37,945 nucleotides of DNA from Alkalibacterium putridalgicola (GTDB lineage Bacteria > Bacillota > Bacilli > Lactobacillales > Carnobacteriaceae_A), in the NCBI RefSeq assembly GCF_900109825.1, contig NZ_FOBL01000023.1, forward strand, positions 1-37,945. Reading direction: 5' to 3'. The notes beneath the pieces were generated by a model. The model saw only the letters and a list, made by a program, of their open reading frames with translations. It was not told where the DNA came from and made no database searches. Each line of letters opens with the position of its first letter. The stretch's first letter is position 1. The position numbers and the translations under genes are program-made. Below, in pieces: positions 15,182-23,654 of this stretch.

Positions 15182-16123
15182 TTAGAATACCGAATGTTTT
15201 TCTTGATACGTCTCCCATAAAAAATATACTATTGTCGTAGATGTTCCTACTGCCAGTCGAGCATATCTAGGTGGTAAAGAAACAAACGTTTTTGCTTTGC
15301 CATGCCCATCACCGAAAGTATTCCTTAATTCTGCCATATTCTGTGGAATTGCATTTAAATTTCCTAATATTTTGGCTGCAATCTTCCCAGACTCTTTTTC
15401 TTTTTCCTGTGTATTAGCTGTTAGTCCCAACTCTTTCATTACTAATTTCAAAAGTGGGGTAAACTCCATTTTTCTATCATATTCACTACCTAGTTCGTCT
15501 AATATTGTTTTTGCACATGATTCCATTAATTCCTTAGCTTTGCCAATAGCTACATTCGGATTTGACTCAATATTTTCTAACATTATAGAAACCTGAGAAT
15601 CGATATATTCAGAACTAAACTTTACTTTTAATTCTTCAGTGTAATCTTCTATCAATCCTCCATTTGTGATTGAAACAATCTCATAAACAGGTCTACCGCT
15701 AAATTCTTTGGTTACTCTCAATTCCATTTTGTCAAATTTTAATATTTCATTGATCTGATTTAAATAGCTTCTCCATTCCGATACCTCATCCCTAACTAAC
15801 GGGTGAAATATGTTATTAATGAACTTTACAAATAAATCATTATCATTAGTTAGATTTAATATCTCATTATCAAAGACCCAATCGAGCTCCCAATCATCAT
15901 TATTTATAGTGTGTTGTCTTATGTCCTGTTTCATATTGCTAAATCTAGAATCAGATGAAGGCAACTCATCTAGATTAACTATTCTGTTAAGAAAAGCTAT
16001 TTCACTATATTTACCAAAATACTGAAATTCCCGCTCATATAAACCAACTCTTAATAAATCAAAAATATCTCTTTTCGATAAATCAGAGATTATTAGTTTT
16101 CCTTCTTGTGTTCCATTCAACAC
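15182..16123 (-). CDS. AbiJ-like abortive infection protein (Abi_C/HEPN C-terminus)
   Basis: A 313-residue protein. The N-terminal half (GKYSEIAFLNRIVNLDELPSSDSR, the DIRQHTINNDDW and LFVKFINNIFHPLVRDE segments) matches the AbiJ N-terminal domain type that precedes HEPN domains. The C-terminal half has the Abi_C signature: NPNVAIGKAKELMESCAKTIL, then LRNTFGDGHG with R267-x6-H274, the HEPN ribonuclease R-x4-6-H motif, and ARLAVGTSTTIVYFLWET. Homologues are abortive-infection effectors that are thought to cut RNA on phage infection. The start is GTG with AAGGAGG 6 bases upstream. It follows hsdR by about 90 bases, separated by a terminator, so expression depends on readthrough or a weak own promoter. 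Confidence 0.8.
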   Translation of the reverse strand: MLNGTQEGKLIISDLSKRDIFDLLRVGLYEREFQYFGKYSEIAFLNRIVNLDELPSSDSRFSNMKQDIRQHTINNDDWELDWVFDNEILNLTNDNDLFVKFINNIFHPLVRDEVSEWRSYLNQINEILKFDKMELRVTKEFSGRPVYEIVSITNGGLIEDYTEELKVKFSSEYIDSQVSIMLENIESNPNVAIGKAKELMESCAKTILDELGSEYDRKMEFTPLLKLVMKELGLTANTQEKEKESGKIAAKILGNLNAIPQNMAELRNTFGDGHGKAKTFVSLPPRYARLAVGTSTTIVYFLWETYQEKHSVF

Positions 16124-16162
16124 ATCAAGCCTCCTTAATTGACAAGCTAATCATATTCATCT

Positions 16163-16204
16163 TAAAAAATCCCCATACCCGTACTTATAGCAGGATATGG
16201 AGAT
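16163..16204 (-). terminator. Terminator after hsdR
   Basis: On the minus strand ATCTCCATATCC (16204-16193) pairs with GGGTATGGGGAT (16180-16169), a 12-bp stem with G-U pairs, followed by six Ts. It separates the type I R-M operon from the AbiJ-like gene set. Confidence 0.85.
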
Positions 16205-16215
16205 TTACTTTTTTA

Positions 16216-19200
16216 TTACATTTTCGCCATCTGCCTACCATCCCAATGTTCTGCTTGTTTAATAACCAGTTGAATGGCTTCTTTATAGTTACCTGGATAT
16301 TTGTATTTCTTCAGCAATCTCTTAATAGTGCGATATACGTTCGCTCGTCCGGATTCTCTCATCATCCAGTCGGAGGTCATTTCTTCTGATATTGATTCAG
16401 CTAATTCTTTGGTTAATTCAATCAGCTGATCATCTGTATAGAAATCCTGAACATTTTTTGGATTACTTATGGCATGATAGAAAGCCATTTCTGCACGAGA
16501 TAAGCCTAAGCTTTTATGCTCTTCTTCCAATGCCAAGGCTTCTTTTGCTAACTTAACAAGCTCTTCTCTTGTGTTCTGCACATTCGTAGCTTTATATTCA
16601 TCATAATCTTCATTTAATGTATCTGCAAAGCCTGCAAAACGGTCCAGCGATTCTGCATTGTCTACTAAACCTTCTCGATATTTTTTCATAATTCGACGAA
16701 GACGCTCAGAAAATTCTGATCCTTTAACTACATCTGTACGTAAGATAGAACGTATCTCATCAGTTAATAATTTATTTAATAACTCAACAGATAAGTTCTT
16801 CTGTTCCAACTTCTCAATCTTTTCTAAAAAGTTAGGATCAAACAGACTAAAGCCACGTTCAAAGTCTTGAAATAGATTTATTACACCTTCACTTTGTATC
16901 GATTGGTGTAAGAGCTCGCTAATCTGTTTATTGATTTCTTTCCGTGACAGTTTCGTATTTGTACTGGTGATTCTATTGAGACTGATGCGGATAGCTTCGA
17001 TATAAGCAGCTTCCCTTTGTTCTTTCTCGGATGTCACAGATGAACATAGAGTATGCGCTTGCTTTAATTGATAGGATTGATCCTTAAAATCTTTTTGTTT
17101 CTCTACGTTCATGCTTAACATATGATTGATACCCTCACGAATAAGGTCTGCCATATCAGCATCCGTCGTCTCTTTTGAGTATATTCGAGAATAGCTAAAG
17201 CTGTTAAAGAAAACATTTCGACATACTTCTAGTTTTTCTTGAAACTTGGGATATGCAGAATCTCGGATATTGGCATTATAAATCGCTTCTTGGTCAGCTT
17301 TAGTATAGTCGCTCATTGCCTCTTTCAAGGCTTTGCCAATACCTATATAGTCAACAATCAACCCGCCTTCTTTTTCTTCAAAGACTCGGTTCACTCGTGC
17401 TATTGCCTGCATCAAGTTGTGACTTTTCATTGGTTTATATACATACATCGTGGATAAACTAGGGACATCAAACCCAGTTAACCACATATCAACCACTATA
17501 GCGATTTTCATTGGGTCATTGTTGTCTTTAAACTTACGAGCTAGTTCATCTCGATCAGCTTTTGTACCAATGACTTCCTTCCACTCTTCAGGGTCATTGT
17601 TATTGCCGGTCATGACGACTTCAACTTTATCCTGCCAGTCTGGACGTAATTCGATCATACGCCGGTACAGTTTCATAGCTATACGGCGATTATAGGCAAC
17701 CACCATCGCTTTCCCTGTTAACAACTCTGCTCTGTTACCCTCGTAGTGCTCAAGAATGTCTGTTACTAACGTGTCAATCGCTTGGTCAGAACCTAATAGA
17801 ACTTCTAAGCGGCTCAGTTCTTGCTTGCTTTTTTCAATTTCAGATTCTTCAGCCAAATCAGCCAGTTCATCATACTTTGCATCGATTTGTTTCAATACCT
17901 CATCATTTAAATTTAGATTAATGACTCTGTTTTCATAATAAATAGGCTTTGTTGCACCATCTTCTACTGATTGAGACATATCATAAACGTCAATATAGCT
18001 CCCAAAGACCTCCTGGGTGTCTTTGTCATTTTCAGTAAGCGGCGTTCCTGTAAAGCCGACATAAGTGGCTTTTGGTAACGACTCACGAACGATACGTGCC
18101 ATACCACGCTGTATTTTACCATCTCGAGATACCTTTTCTCTTAACCCGTATTGTGAACGGTGGGCTTCATCCGCCATTACAATCACATCTTGTCGGTTCG
18201 TTAATGGTTCTTCCGATTCAGCAAACTTTTGCATCGTTGAAAAGAAAATCCCATTTGATTTCCGATCATTTAGTAATTCTTTTAAATGACTTCGAGAATT
18301 CGCTTGAATAGGTGTTTGTCTTAAAAATTCTTGCACACGTGAAAACTGCCCATAGAGCTGATCATCCAAATCATTTCTATCTGTGAGCACCACAAATGTT
18401 GGCTGGTCTAAGGCTCGCGTCACTAGCTGCGTGTAAAAGACCATTGACAATGATTTTCCGGACCCTTGAGTATGCCAAAATACGCCTCCACGTCCATCTC
18501 CATCTTCTATAGCTTGAAGTGTGGAGTAGACAGCTTTATGTACCGCAAAATATTGATGGTATTGCCCCATTATTTTCACAGTAGAGCCTTCTATATGTTC
18601 AAATAAAATAAAGTTTTTCAAAATATCAAGCAATCGATCCTTTTGTAGTATACCTTCAAGTAATGTACTGTAATCCGCAAATCGAGTACTTTCATAGTTC
18701 CCATCCGTTGTCTTCCATTCTTTATACCAGGATTCATTAGATGTAATCGTTCCTACTTTAGTATGAGTAAAATCCGAAATGATATTAAATGCATTATAGA
18801 CAAAGAGTTCTTCTATATCATATTGATAATTTTTGATTTGTCTGTAAGCACTGGATATGTCTGCTTGAGTTGTTGTAGCGGATTTTAATTCAATCACTAC
18901 AATAGGAAGTCCGTTTAGGAAAATGACGATGTCAGGGCGTTTTTGTTCTTTACCAATCACTGTATATTGGTTACTAACCATAAAACTGTTTCTATCAATA
19001 TCCATGTAGTCTACTAAATGGACACGTGTTGTTTTTTGTTTGCCTTCCTGATAATGACTAACTTCTATACCATTTTGTAGATAGTCAAAAAAGTGTTCAT
19101 TCCGGCTTTCTAATAGACCAGCATCAATATGTCGGATATGATAAAGCGCTCGATCGATTACATCCATAGATGCCTCTGGGTTTATATTAACTAAACTATT

Positions 19201-19341
19201 TTTCAACATTTTCTCTGCAATAGGTGTCTTATAGTTTGGACGAATGATTTCTTGGTTCGGAATAAAATGATAACCTAGATTCTGAACTTCTTTTAGAAAA
19301 ACTTTCTCTAGCCCTTCTTCTAGAAATTTGACTTCTGCCAT
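16216..19341 (-). CDS. hsdR: Type I restriction enzyme R subunit HsdR
   Basis: A 1041-residue translocase-nuclease, full length for the EcoR124I-like class. The nuclease domain shows the PD-(D/E)xK pattern with D137 in RPDIVIF and E151-L-K153 in VVIELKS, followed by the QxxxY-like YRQIKNYQ. Superfamily 2 helicase motifs are Walker A WHTQGSGKS near 290-297, LTDRNDLDDQL, DEAHRSQYG near 391, GFTGTPL near 429-435 and the C-terminal helicase motifs with TGFDVPSLSTMYVYKP and AIARVNR. With HsdM and HsdS it forms the complex that translocates unmodified DNA and cuts it. AGGAGGTG precedes the ATG. The frame is intact, so the system may be active. Confidence 0.96.
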   Translation of the reverse strand: MAEVKFLEEGLEKVFLKEVQNLGYHFIPNQEIIRPNYKTPIAEKMLKNSLVNINPEASMDVIDRALYHIRHIDAGLLESRNEHFFDYLQNGIEVSHYQEGKQKTTRVHLVDYMDIDRNSFMVSNQYTVIGKEQKRPDIVIFLNGLPIVVIELKSATTTQADISSAYRQIKNYQYDIEELFVYNAFNIISDFTHTKVGTITSNESWYKEWKTTDGNYESTRFADYSTLLEGILQKDRLLDILKNFILFEHIEGSTVKIMGQYHQYFAVHKAVYSTLQAIEDGDGRGGVFWHTQGSGKSLSMVFYTQLVTRALDQPTFVVLTDRNDLDDQLYGQFSRVQEFLRQTPIQANSRSHLKELLNDRKSNGIFFSTMQKFAESEEPLTNRQDVIVMADEAHRSQYGLREKVSRDGKIQRGMARIVRESLPKATYVGFTGTPLTENDKDTQEVFGSYIDVYDMSQSVEDGATKPIYYENRVINLNLNDEVLKQIDAKYDELADLAEESEIEKSKQELSRLEVLLGSDQAIDTLVTDILEHYEGNRAELLTGKAMVVAYNRRIAMKLYRRMIELRPDWQDKVEVVMTGNNNDPEEWKEVIGTKADRDELARKFKDNNDPMKIAIVVDMWLTGFDVPSLSTMYVYKPMKSHNLMQAIARVNRVFEEKEGGLIVDYIGIGKALKEAMSDYTKADQEAIYNANIRDSAYPKFQEKLEVCRNVFFNSFSYSRIYSKETTDADMADLIREGINHMLSMNVEKQKDFKDQSYQLKQAHTLCSSVTSEKEQREAAYIEAIRISLNRITSTNTKLSRKEINKQISELLHQSIQSEGVINLFQDFERGFSLFDPNFLEKIEKLEQKNLSVELLNKLLTDEIRSILRTDVVKGSEFSERLRRIMKKYREGLVDNAESLDRFAGFADTLNEDYDEYKATNVQNTREELVKLAKEALALEEEHKSLGLSRAEMAFYHAISNPKNVQDFYTDDQLIELTKELAESISEEMTSDWMMRESGRANVYRTIKRLLKKYKYPGNYKEAIQLVIKQAEHWDGRQMAKM

Positions 19342-19379
19342 TGTTTCACCTCCTATATGAGATTGAATATCAATGTACT

Positions 19380-20621
19380 CTATTCTGTTTCAACTGCTTC
19401 TTCTATTCGGATTTCTCCTGACATGAGTTTGGGTAGAAGTGTATCGCGAAGTTCTTCTAATTTTTTATTTTGAACACCTAAATTAATTATTTTCGATACA
19501 ATCGGATTCATAACTTTGTCCATCTCACCTAAGGTTACGTCATCAGGTATAAGAACTTTTGCCTCTTTTAAATGAGATCTTTTGATGTGCCCCATAGTTG
19601 TGGCTCTATCTCTAGCGATTGCAACAAATTGATTCAGGAAAAACTTTGTCCAATAATAATAAAACCACTTATTGTATTTATTTGAAGATACTTTAAATAA
19701 ATGTTGATTGAGTCCTGCAGTACCACCTGTCCATACTTCAACAAGTAGAGAACCAGACCAAGAGAAGATAATATCACCGTTTTCTATCAGTACTTCTTTT
19801 GGTATATCGACAGCACATCTGTCACTACTCGAATCCGTTTTATTAGCTCTGAGTTCTTTAATCTTTAATACGGGTAAAGAATCTTGTTTAGTTTCAGGTC
19901 GAAATTTTTGCATTGCTATACCATTTTTGAACGTAGCAATATTCTCTAGACTGTTTACTTGCCATCCTTTTGGGAGTCTGCCCAACTCTGAGTCTACAAA
20001 TTCCTCGTCTTTACGCGCTTCAAAATCTATAAACCACGACTTAAAAATCGCTTGCGCTTGTTCTTCAAGGATAGTAATCATAGTGTTGTTTTTCTTTACT
20101 TTATTCTCCAAAGAATCTAATATTTCTACTATTCTTTTTTGTTCCCCCATTGATGGTAGGAGAATCTTCATAGAACTAAACATTTTTTGGTTAATATTTG
20201 GACGAGTACTACCTGTGGCTATGGAGTCTACCCAATTTTTGTAGTCAGACGAAATCGTAAAATACCTCATGAATCTCGGATCGACAATTATCGGATTTAA
20301 TTTATATCTTATTAAAAAACCTGCCACTATTAAAGGTTCTACAGTTTCCTCGTATACATAACTTCTACCTGCACTTGCCCCAGTTCTAGCAAAAACTATA
20401 TCATTTTTTTCAAGTAAATATTTCTCATATTGGTTTGCATTTACACTAACCGATACTTTACCATCATTTTTTAAAAAACCATCATCAGTTATATCAGTTA
20501 TTCGAAGATACCTTGGTAAGTCTGATTGATATGGAATAGATGATTCAGCAATTCCATACTGACCTTTTCTCAAACAAATTTCTTCAAGAGTATATTCTCT
20601 CCAATTTTCATTATTATACAT
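19380..20621 (-). CDS. hsdS: Type I restriction-modification specificity subunit HsdS
   Basis: About 413 residues with two target-recognition domains separated by conserved coiled-coil helices: first repeat ends in LLPSMGEQKRIVEILDSLENKVKK (core shown in part), second in LIPDDVTLGEMDKVMNPIVSKI. Each TRD reads one half of a bipartite DNA site. The second repeat begins with RLPKGWQVNSLENIA. The frame opens with a GTG five codons upstream, but ATG at this position overlaps the hsdM stop (ATGTATAA), has AGGTGGG about 10 bases upstream, and fits translational coupling. TRD sequences are the most variable part of the operon, so specificity cannot be read. It ends 38 bases before hsdR. Confidence 0.94.
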   Translation of the reverse strand: MYNNENWREYTLEEICLRKGQYGIAESSIPYQSDLPRYLRITDITDDGFLKNDGKVSVSVNANQYEKYLLEKNDIVFARTGASAGRSYVYEETVEPLIVAGFLIRYKLNPIIVDPRFMRYFTISSDYKNWVDSIATGSTRPNINQKMFSSMKILLPSMGEQKRIVEILDSLENKVKKNNTMITILEEQAQAIFKSWFIDFEARKDEEFVDSELGRLPKGWQVNSLENIATFKNGIAMQKFRPETKQDSLPVLKIKELRANKTDSSSDRCAVDIPKEVLIENGDIIFSWSGSLLVEVWTGGTAGLNQHLFKVSSNKYNKWFYYYWTKFFLNQFVAIARDRATTMGHIKRSHLKEAKVLIPDDVTLGEMDKVMNPIVSKIINLGVQNKKLEELRDTLLPKLMSGEIRIEEAVETE

Positions 20622-22116
20622 TAAATCCAATCCCACCTAACTGTTCTCTTATCTCCTCTTCTAATTTGTGAGATTCTTTAAGTAGGTTCCCTAGTTCTGC
20701 TGTTAAACTTTCCATCTTTTCTTCGAAAGGTATTCCATCATCTTCAATTTCTTCTGAACCAACATAACGTCCAGGAGTTAAAACAAAATTATTTTGTTCA
20801 ATTTCTTTTATATCTGCTTCGTGAGCATAACCAGGTTTTTCTACGTCTTCATCCCTTACAAAATCATGGTATACTTTAGAAATAGCATCTATATCATCAA
20901 TAGATAGCTCTCTATGAGCTCGGGTTACCTTATACCCAAGACTACGTGCATCGATAAAAAGTGTTTTACTTTTACGTTTTTTATTTTTATTGATAATCCA
21001 AAGTGATACAGGGATAGGCGTAGAGTAAAAAAGCTGTCCCGGCATTGAAATAACCGCTTCTACTAAATCATTTTTGATAATATTTGCGCGGATGTCCCCT
21101 TCTCTACCAGTTGATGATAAAGACCCATTCGCAAGAACAAGCCCTAATTTACCATTCGGAGCCAAATGATAAATCATATGCTGCATCCAAGCAAAGTTGG
21201 CATTTCCTTCTGGTGGCGTGCCATATTGCCAACGCACATCTTCAGCTAGTTTATCTCCCCCCCAGTCACTCATGTTAAATGGTGGATTGGCTAGTATATA
21301 GTCTGCACGCATGCTTTGATGTTGATTATTGTAGAACGTATCCGCAGCTCCTTGACCCAAATCACCTTCTATACCATGGATCGCTAGATTCATTTGTGCC
21401 AGCTTCCATGTATTGGCATTAGCTTCTTGTCCGTAGATTGACAACTCATTTATACGACCTTGATGGCGTTCCACAAATTCTGCTGATTGGACGAACATTC
21501 CACCTGCACCACAGCATGGGTCATAGACTCTTCCTTCATAAGGTTCAAGTATTTCTACAAGTGTCCGAACAATACTTGATGGCGTGTAGAATTCTCCAGC
21601 ATTTTTACCTTCTAAACTTGCAAATTGAGCAATCGCATATTCATACGTTCGACCTAAAATATCTTTCGAATTACCATGTTCCTTTAATTTTAAATTGTTG
21701 AATAAATCAACTACTTCTCCTAACCGACGTTTGTCAAGTTCGGGACGAGCATAGTTTTTAGGAAGAATACCACGTAAGCGATCATTTTCTTCTTCGATTA
21801 AAATCATTGCCTGGTCAATAACTTGTCCTATTTCAGGTTCAGTCGCATGTTTGGCTATGTAGCCCCATCGTGCTTTTTCAGGTACAAAGAAGATATTTTC
21901 AGCGAGGTATTCATCTCGATCTTCCTCAAAGCCATCGCCTTCTTCAAGAAGTCCATTGTAACGCTCCTCAAAACTGTCTGAAATATATTTTAAGAAAATC
22001 AAACCTAGAACGATATTTTTGTACTCTGCAGCATCAATGTTTCCTCTTAACTTGTCAGCTGCTTTAAAAATTTCTTTTTCAAATCCTAAATCTGCACTAT
22101 TTACTTTTTCTGCCAA
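20614..22116 (-). CDS. hsdM: Type I restriction-modification methyltransferase subunit HsdM
   Basis: A 500-residue N6-adenine methyltransferase. The N-terminal HsdM_N region (FKAADKLRGNIDAAEYKNIVLGLIFLKYIS) is followed by AGEFYTPSSIVRTLVEI, motif I DPCCGAGGMF at 199-208 and motif IV NPPF at 277-280; all catalytic residues are present. It methylates the site that HsdS recognises and protects host DNA. The start is TTG preceded by AGGAGA at 9 bases; low-efficiency start may limit expression. First gene of the hsdM-hsdS-hsdR operon, divergent from radC. Confidence 0.96.
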   Translation of the reverse strand: MAEKVNSADLGFEKEIFKAADKLRGNIDAAEYKNIVLGLIFLKYISDSFEERYNGLLEEGDGFEEDRDEYLAENIFFVPEKARWGYIAKHATEPEIGQVIDQAMILIEEENDRLRGILPKNYARPELDKRRLGEVVDLFNNLKLKEHGNSKDILGRTYEYAIAQFASLEGKNAGEFYTPSSIVRTLVEILEPYEGRVYDPCCGAGGMFVQSAEFVERHQGRINELSIYGQEANANTWKLAQMNLAIHGIEGDLGQGAADTFYNNQHQSMRADYILANPPFNMSDWGGDKLAEDVRWQYGTPPEGNANFAWMQHMIYHLAPNGKLGLVLANGSLSSTGREGDIRANIIKNDLVEAVISMPGQLFYSTPIPVSLWIINKNKKRKSKTLFIDARSLGYKVTRAHRELSIDDIDAISKVYHDFVRDEDVEKPGYAHEADIKEIEQNNFVLTPGRYVGSEEIEDDGIPFEEKMESLTAELGNLLKESHKLEEEIREQLGGIGFNV

Positions 22117-22148
22117 TGAAATCGCTCTCCTTCAAAATACTTATCATC

Positions 22149-22157
22149 ATTATAGCA
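22149..22157 (-). promoter_or_regulatory. Extended -10 promoter of the hsdMSR operon
   Basis: TGCTATAAT on the minus strand, 33 bases before the hsdM start, with a weak TTAAAT 17 bases upstream. It lies in a 270-base divergent region shared with the radC leader. Confidence 0.6.
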
Positions 22158-22308
22158 CAGGCTATCCTGGTATTTAATTCATTCTCTAGTTTTATTATAT
22201 TTAAGCATAAGTAAAATCGTTATAATCAATTTCTCAAACATATATTATAACTTTGATTTCACAAATATAGTAAGGAGGAATATCATACTTAAACAGTCAG
22301 GTTTTCAT

Positions 22309-22342
22309 CCCCCATCGACAAATGTCGATGGGGGTATTTTTT
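22309..22342 (+). terminator. Terminator-like attenuator in the radC leader
   Basis: A perfect 12-bp GC-rich inverted repeat (CCCCCATCGACA at 22309-22320 with 22323-22334) followed by TATTTTTT, placed 45 bases before the radC start. A strong AAGGAGGA (22272-22279) stands upstream, followed by an open frame from ATA 22285 to TAA 22366 that runs through the hairpin but lacks a normal start codon. Such a layout allows leader-translation or anti-termination control of the downstream genes. Confidence 0.8.
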
Positions 22343-22386
22343 CGCCAATGCTTACTCGCGGCACTTAAAACTTAAGGAGGATAAAC

Positions 22387-22836
22387 ATGGATTACATTCC
22401 ATTCATTAAACTAAAGCAAGAAGTCGTTCATGAAACATCAATCGAAAGTAAAAAGCTCACATCAGCAATTACTGTTGCCAATTACGCTCAAGAACTTATT
22501 GGTAACTGTGACAGAGAGACGGTAATCGTGTTTGGTCTAGGTACAAAATCGGATATTAATTTTATTTCGACTGTGTCAGTTGGATCTTTAAATACTTCAA
22601 TCGTGCATCCTCGGGAGATATTTAAAGCAAGCATTGCTTCAAACTGCGCTCGCCTGATCATTGCTCATAATCATCCCTCTGGAGATATCAGTCCGTCAGA
22701 TGCTGATCATAACTTTACTCGTAGGATTTGCGAAGCCGGTGAACTGCTTGGTATAGAAGTATTAGATCATGTCATTGTATCTCCTACTGAGTATTATTCT
22801 TTCGCAGAATACGGACACATCAAAAGGGAGGCATAG
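22387..22836 (+). CDS. radC: RadC-like JAB/MPN domain protein
   Basis: A 149-residue protein consisting only of the MPN+ (JAMM) domain of the RadC family; the N-terminal HhH part of chromosomal RadC is absent. The metal-binding signature is complete: H94-N-H96-P-S-G-D followed by D105 in SPSDAD, with the upstream Glu in HPREIF region. Short RadC copies are typical of mobile islands including SCC elements; biochemical function is unknown, despite the historic DNA-repair name. AAGGAGG lies 7 bases before the ATG. First gene of a four-gene unit, with only 3 bases to the next start. Confidence 0.9.
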   Translation: MDYIPFIKLKQEVVHETSIESKKLTSAITVANYAQELIGNCDRETVIVFGLGTKSDINFISTVSVGSLNTSIVHPREIFKASIASNCARLIIAHNHPSGDISPSDADHNFTRRICEAGELLGIEVLDHVIVSPTEYYSFAEYGHIKREA

Positions 22837-22839
22837 CTT

Positions 22840-23145
22840 ATGGACTATTCTGAACTTGCTCTCGACATGCTGAGCAAACACTTAGGAGAGCCAATAACTC
22901 TAGAAGACGCTGGTTACGAATCATATAGCTTTGAAGTCGTTGAACTAGATATGTCAATCATTCCGATGAGTTATCAATCATACCTTTCAAGGTTTCAAGA
23001 CGTCATGACTCATTTGTATGTATATAAAGAGCTTGTAGTATATATACTATATCCATTAACCGATTCAGCTTCAGATCCGAAATTGGTTGGCTTGCTTTAC
23101 GAGGATAAACTGCTTGACTACCGCATTATTACAGGAGGTATTTAA
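22840..23145 (+). CDS. SAUGI-like uracil-DNA glycosylase inhibitor (DUF950 type)
   Basis: A 101-residue acidic protein. Its layout follows SAUGI of staphylococcal SCCmec: a central helix after IIPxxY (SIIPMSYQSYLSRFQDVMTH), a YxYKELxxYILYP strand, then KLVGLLYED and a terminal DYRIITGG, corresponding to LPDQYxxL, YPFILYY, QLIAIGYID and QRYLLTGG. This is from memory of the family, not an alignment search. SAUGI mimics DNA and blocks uracil-DNA glycosylase. AGGGAGG overlaps the end of radC and the start is 3 bases after the radC stop, so translation is coupled. Confidence 0.65.
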   Translation: MDYSELALDMLSKHLGEPITLEDAGYESYSFEVVELDMSIIPMSYQSYLSRFQDVMTHLYVYKELVVYILYPLTDSASDPKLVGLLYEDKLLDYRIITGGI

Positions 23146-23226
23146 ATGTTCACACCTATTCTCATTCTAGAAATTATTGCATTGGTTGCTACTTCTGCTG
23201 CTAGAGAATTAAAAAAGAAAAAATAA
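23146..23226 (+). CDS. 26-residue hydrophobic micro-protein
   Basis: Starts at the base after the upstream stop codon, with AGGAGG 7 bases before its ATG. The sequence begins MFTPILILEIIALVATSAA and ends in RELKKKK: one membrane helix with a basic tail facing the cytoplasm by the positive-inside rule. Tight spacing and strong ribosome-binding site argue that it is translated. Function unknown. Confidence 0.65.
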   Translation: MFTPILILEIIALVATSAARELKKKK

Positions 23227-23245
23227 TCTAAGGAGTCTGATATAT

Positions 23246-23515
23246 ATGGTAAAAGAATTATCTGCAAGCATGACAACAAAAGTTATCGAAGAAGATTCAG
23301 GCACACATCGTTACGTATTAGAACGGTCGTGGAATAAAAAAGGAAAAGCCAAAATGGCCACTGTTATCACACTGTATCCTAGTACGAGTGAGCTTATATT
23401 GACCGATACCACGACAATGCTAATTACGAACAACATTTACAAACTTGGTTATGACGGCTTTTTTTCTGTAAACCTATATTCTAAAGTGAACCTTCCCGTT
23501 TCCCCGTCATATTAA
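23246..23515 (+). CDS. DUF1643 family protein, C-terminally truncated
   Basis: An 89-residue protein that matches the N-terminal half of DUF1643 proteins: GTHRYVLERSWNKKGKAKMATVITLYPSTSE in parts (HRYxLxRSW, then xxPST), followed by NNIYKLGYDGFFSVNLYSKV corresponding to the NxxxxxGYGGxxVVNLF block. Family members are usually about 150-170 residues, so the second half is missing; the tail NLPVSPSY runs straight into the terminator. DUF1643 genes accompany ccr genes in SCC elements; function unknown. A related 3' end and terminator recur at 26101-26166, so a deletion or insertion event beside this gene is likely. AAGGAG precedes the ATG. Confidence 0.7.
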   Translation: MVKELSASMTTKVIEEDSGTHRYVLERSWNKKGKAKMATVITLYPSTSELILTDTTTMLITNNIYKLGYDGFFSVNLYSKVNLPVSPSY

Positions 23516-23560
23516 AGTAATGAACAGCATACTGAGAAATAAGTATGCTGTTCAAATTTT
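23492..23560 (+). terminator. Terminator of the radC unit and first copy of a flanking repeat
   Basis: GAACAGCATACT (23522-23533) pairs perfectly with AGTATGCTGTTC (23542-23553), followed by AAATTTTTATTTTT. The terminator and 30 bases before it are repeated, imperfectly, at 26101-26166. Confidence 0.85.
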
Positions 23561-23654
23561 TATTTTTAAATAGGTTAAATTTCTAAATATAAGATCATGT
23601 AAGATCAGTTATTGATAGTACGAAAAATACACGTGCATTCTTTTTTATTTCAGG

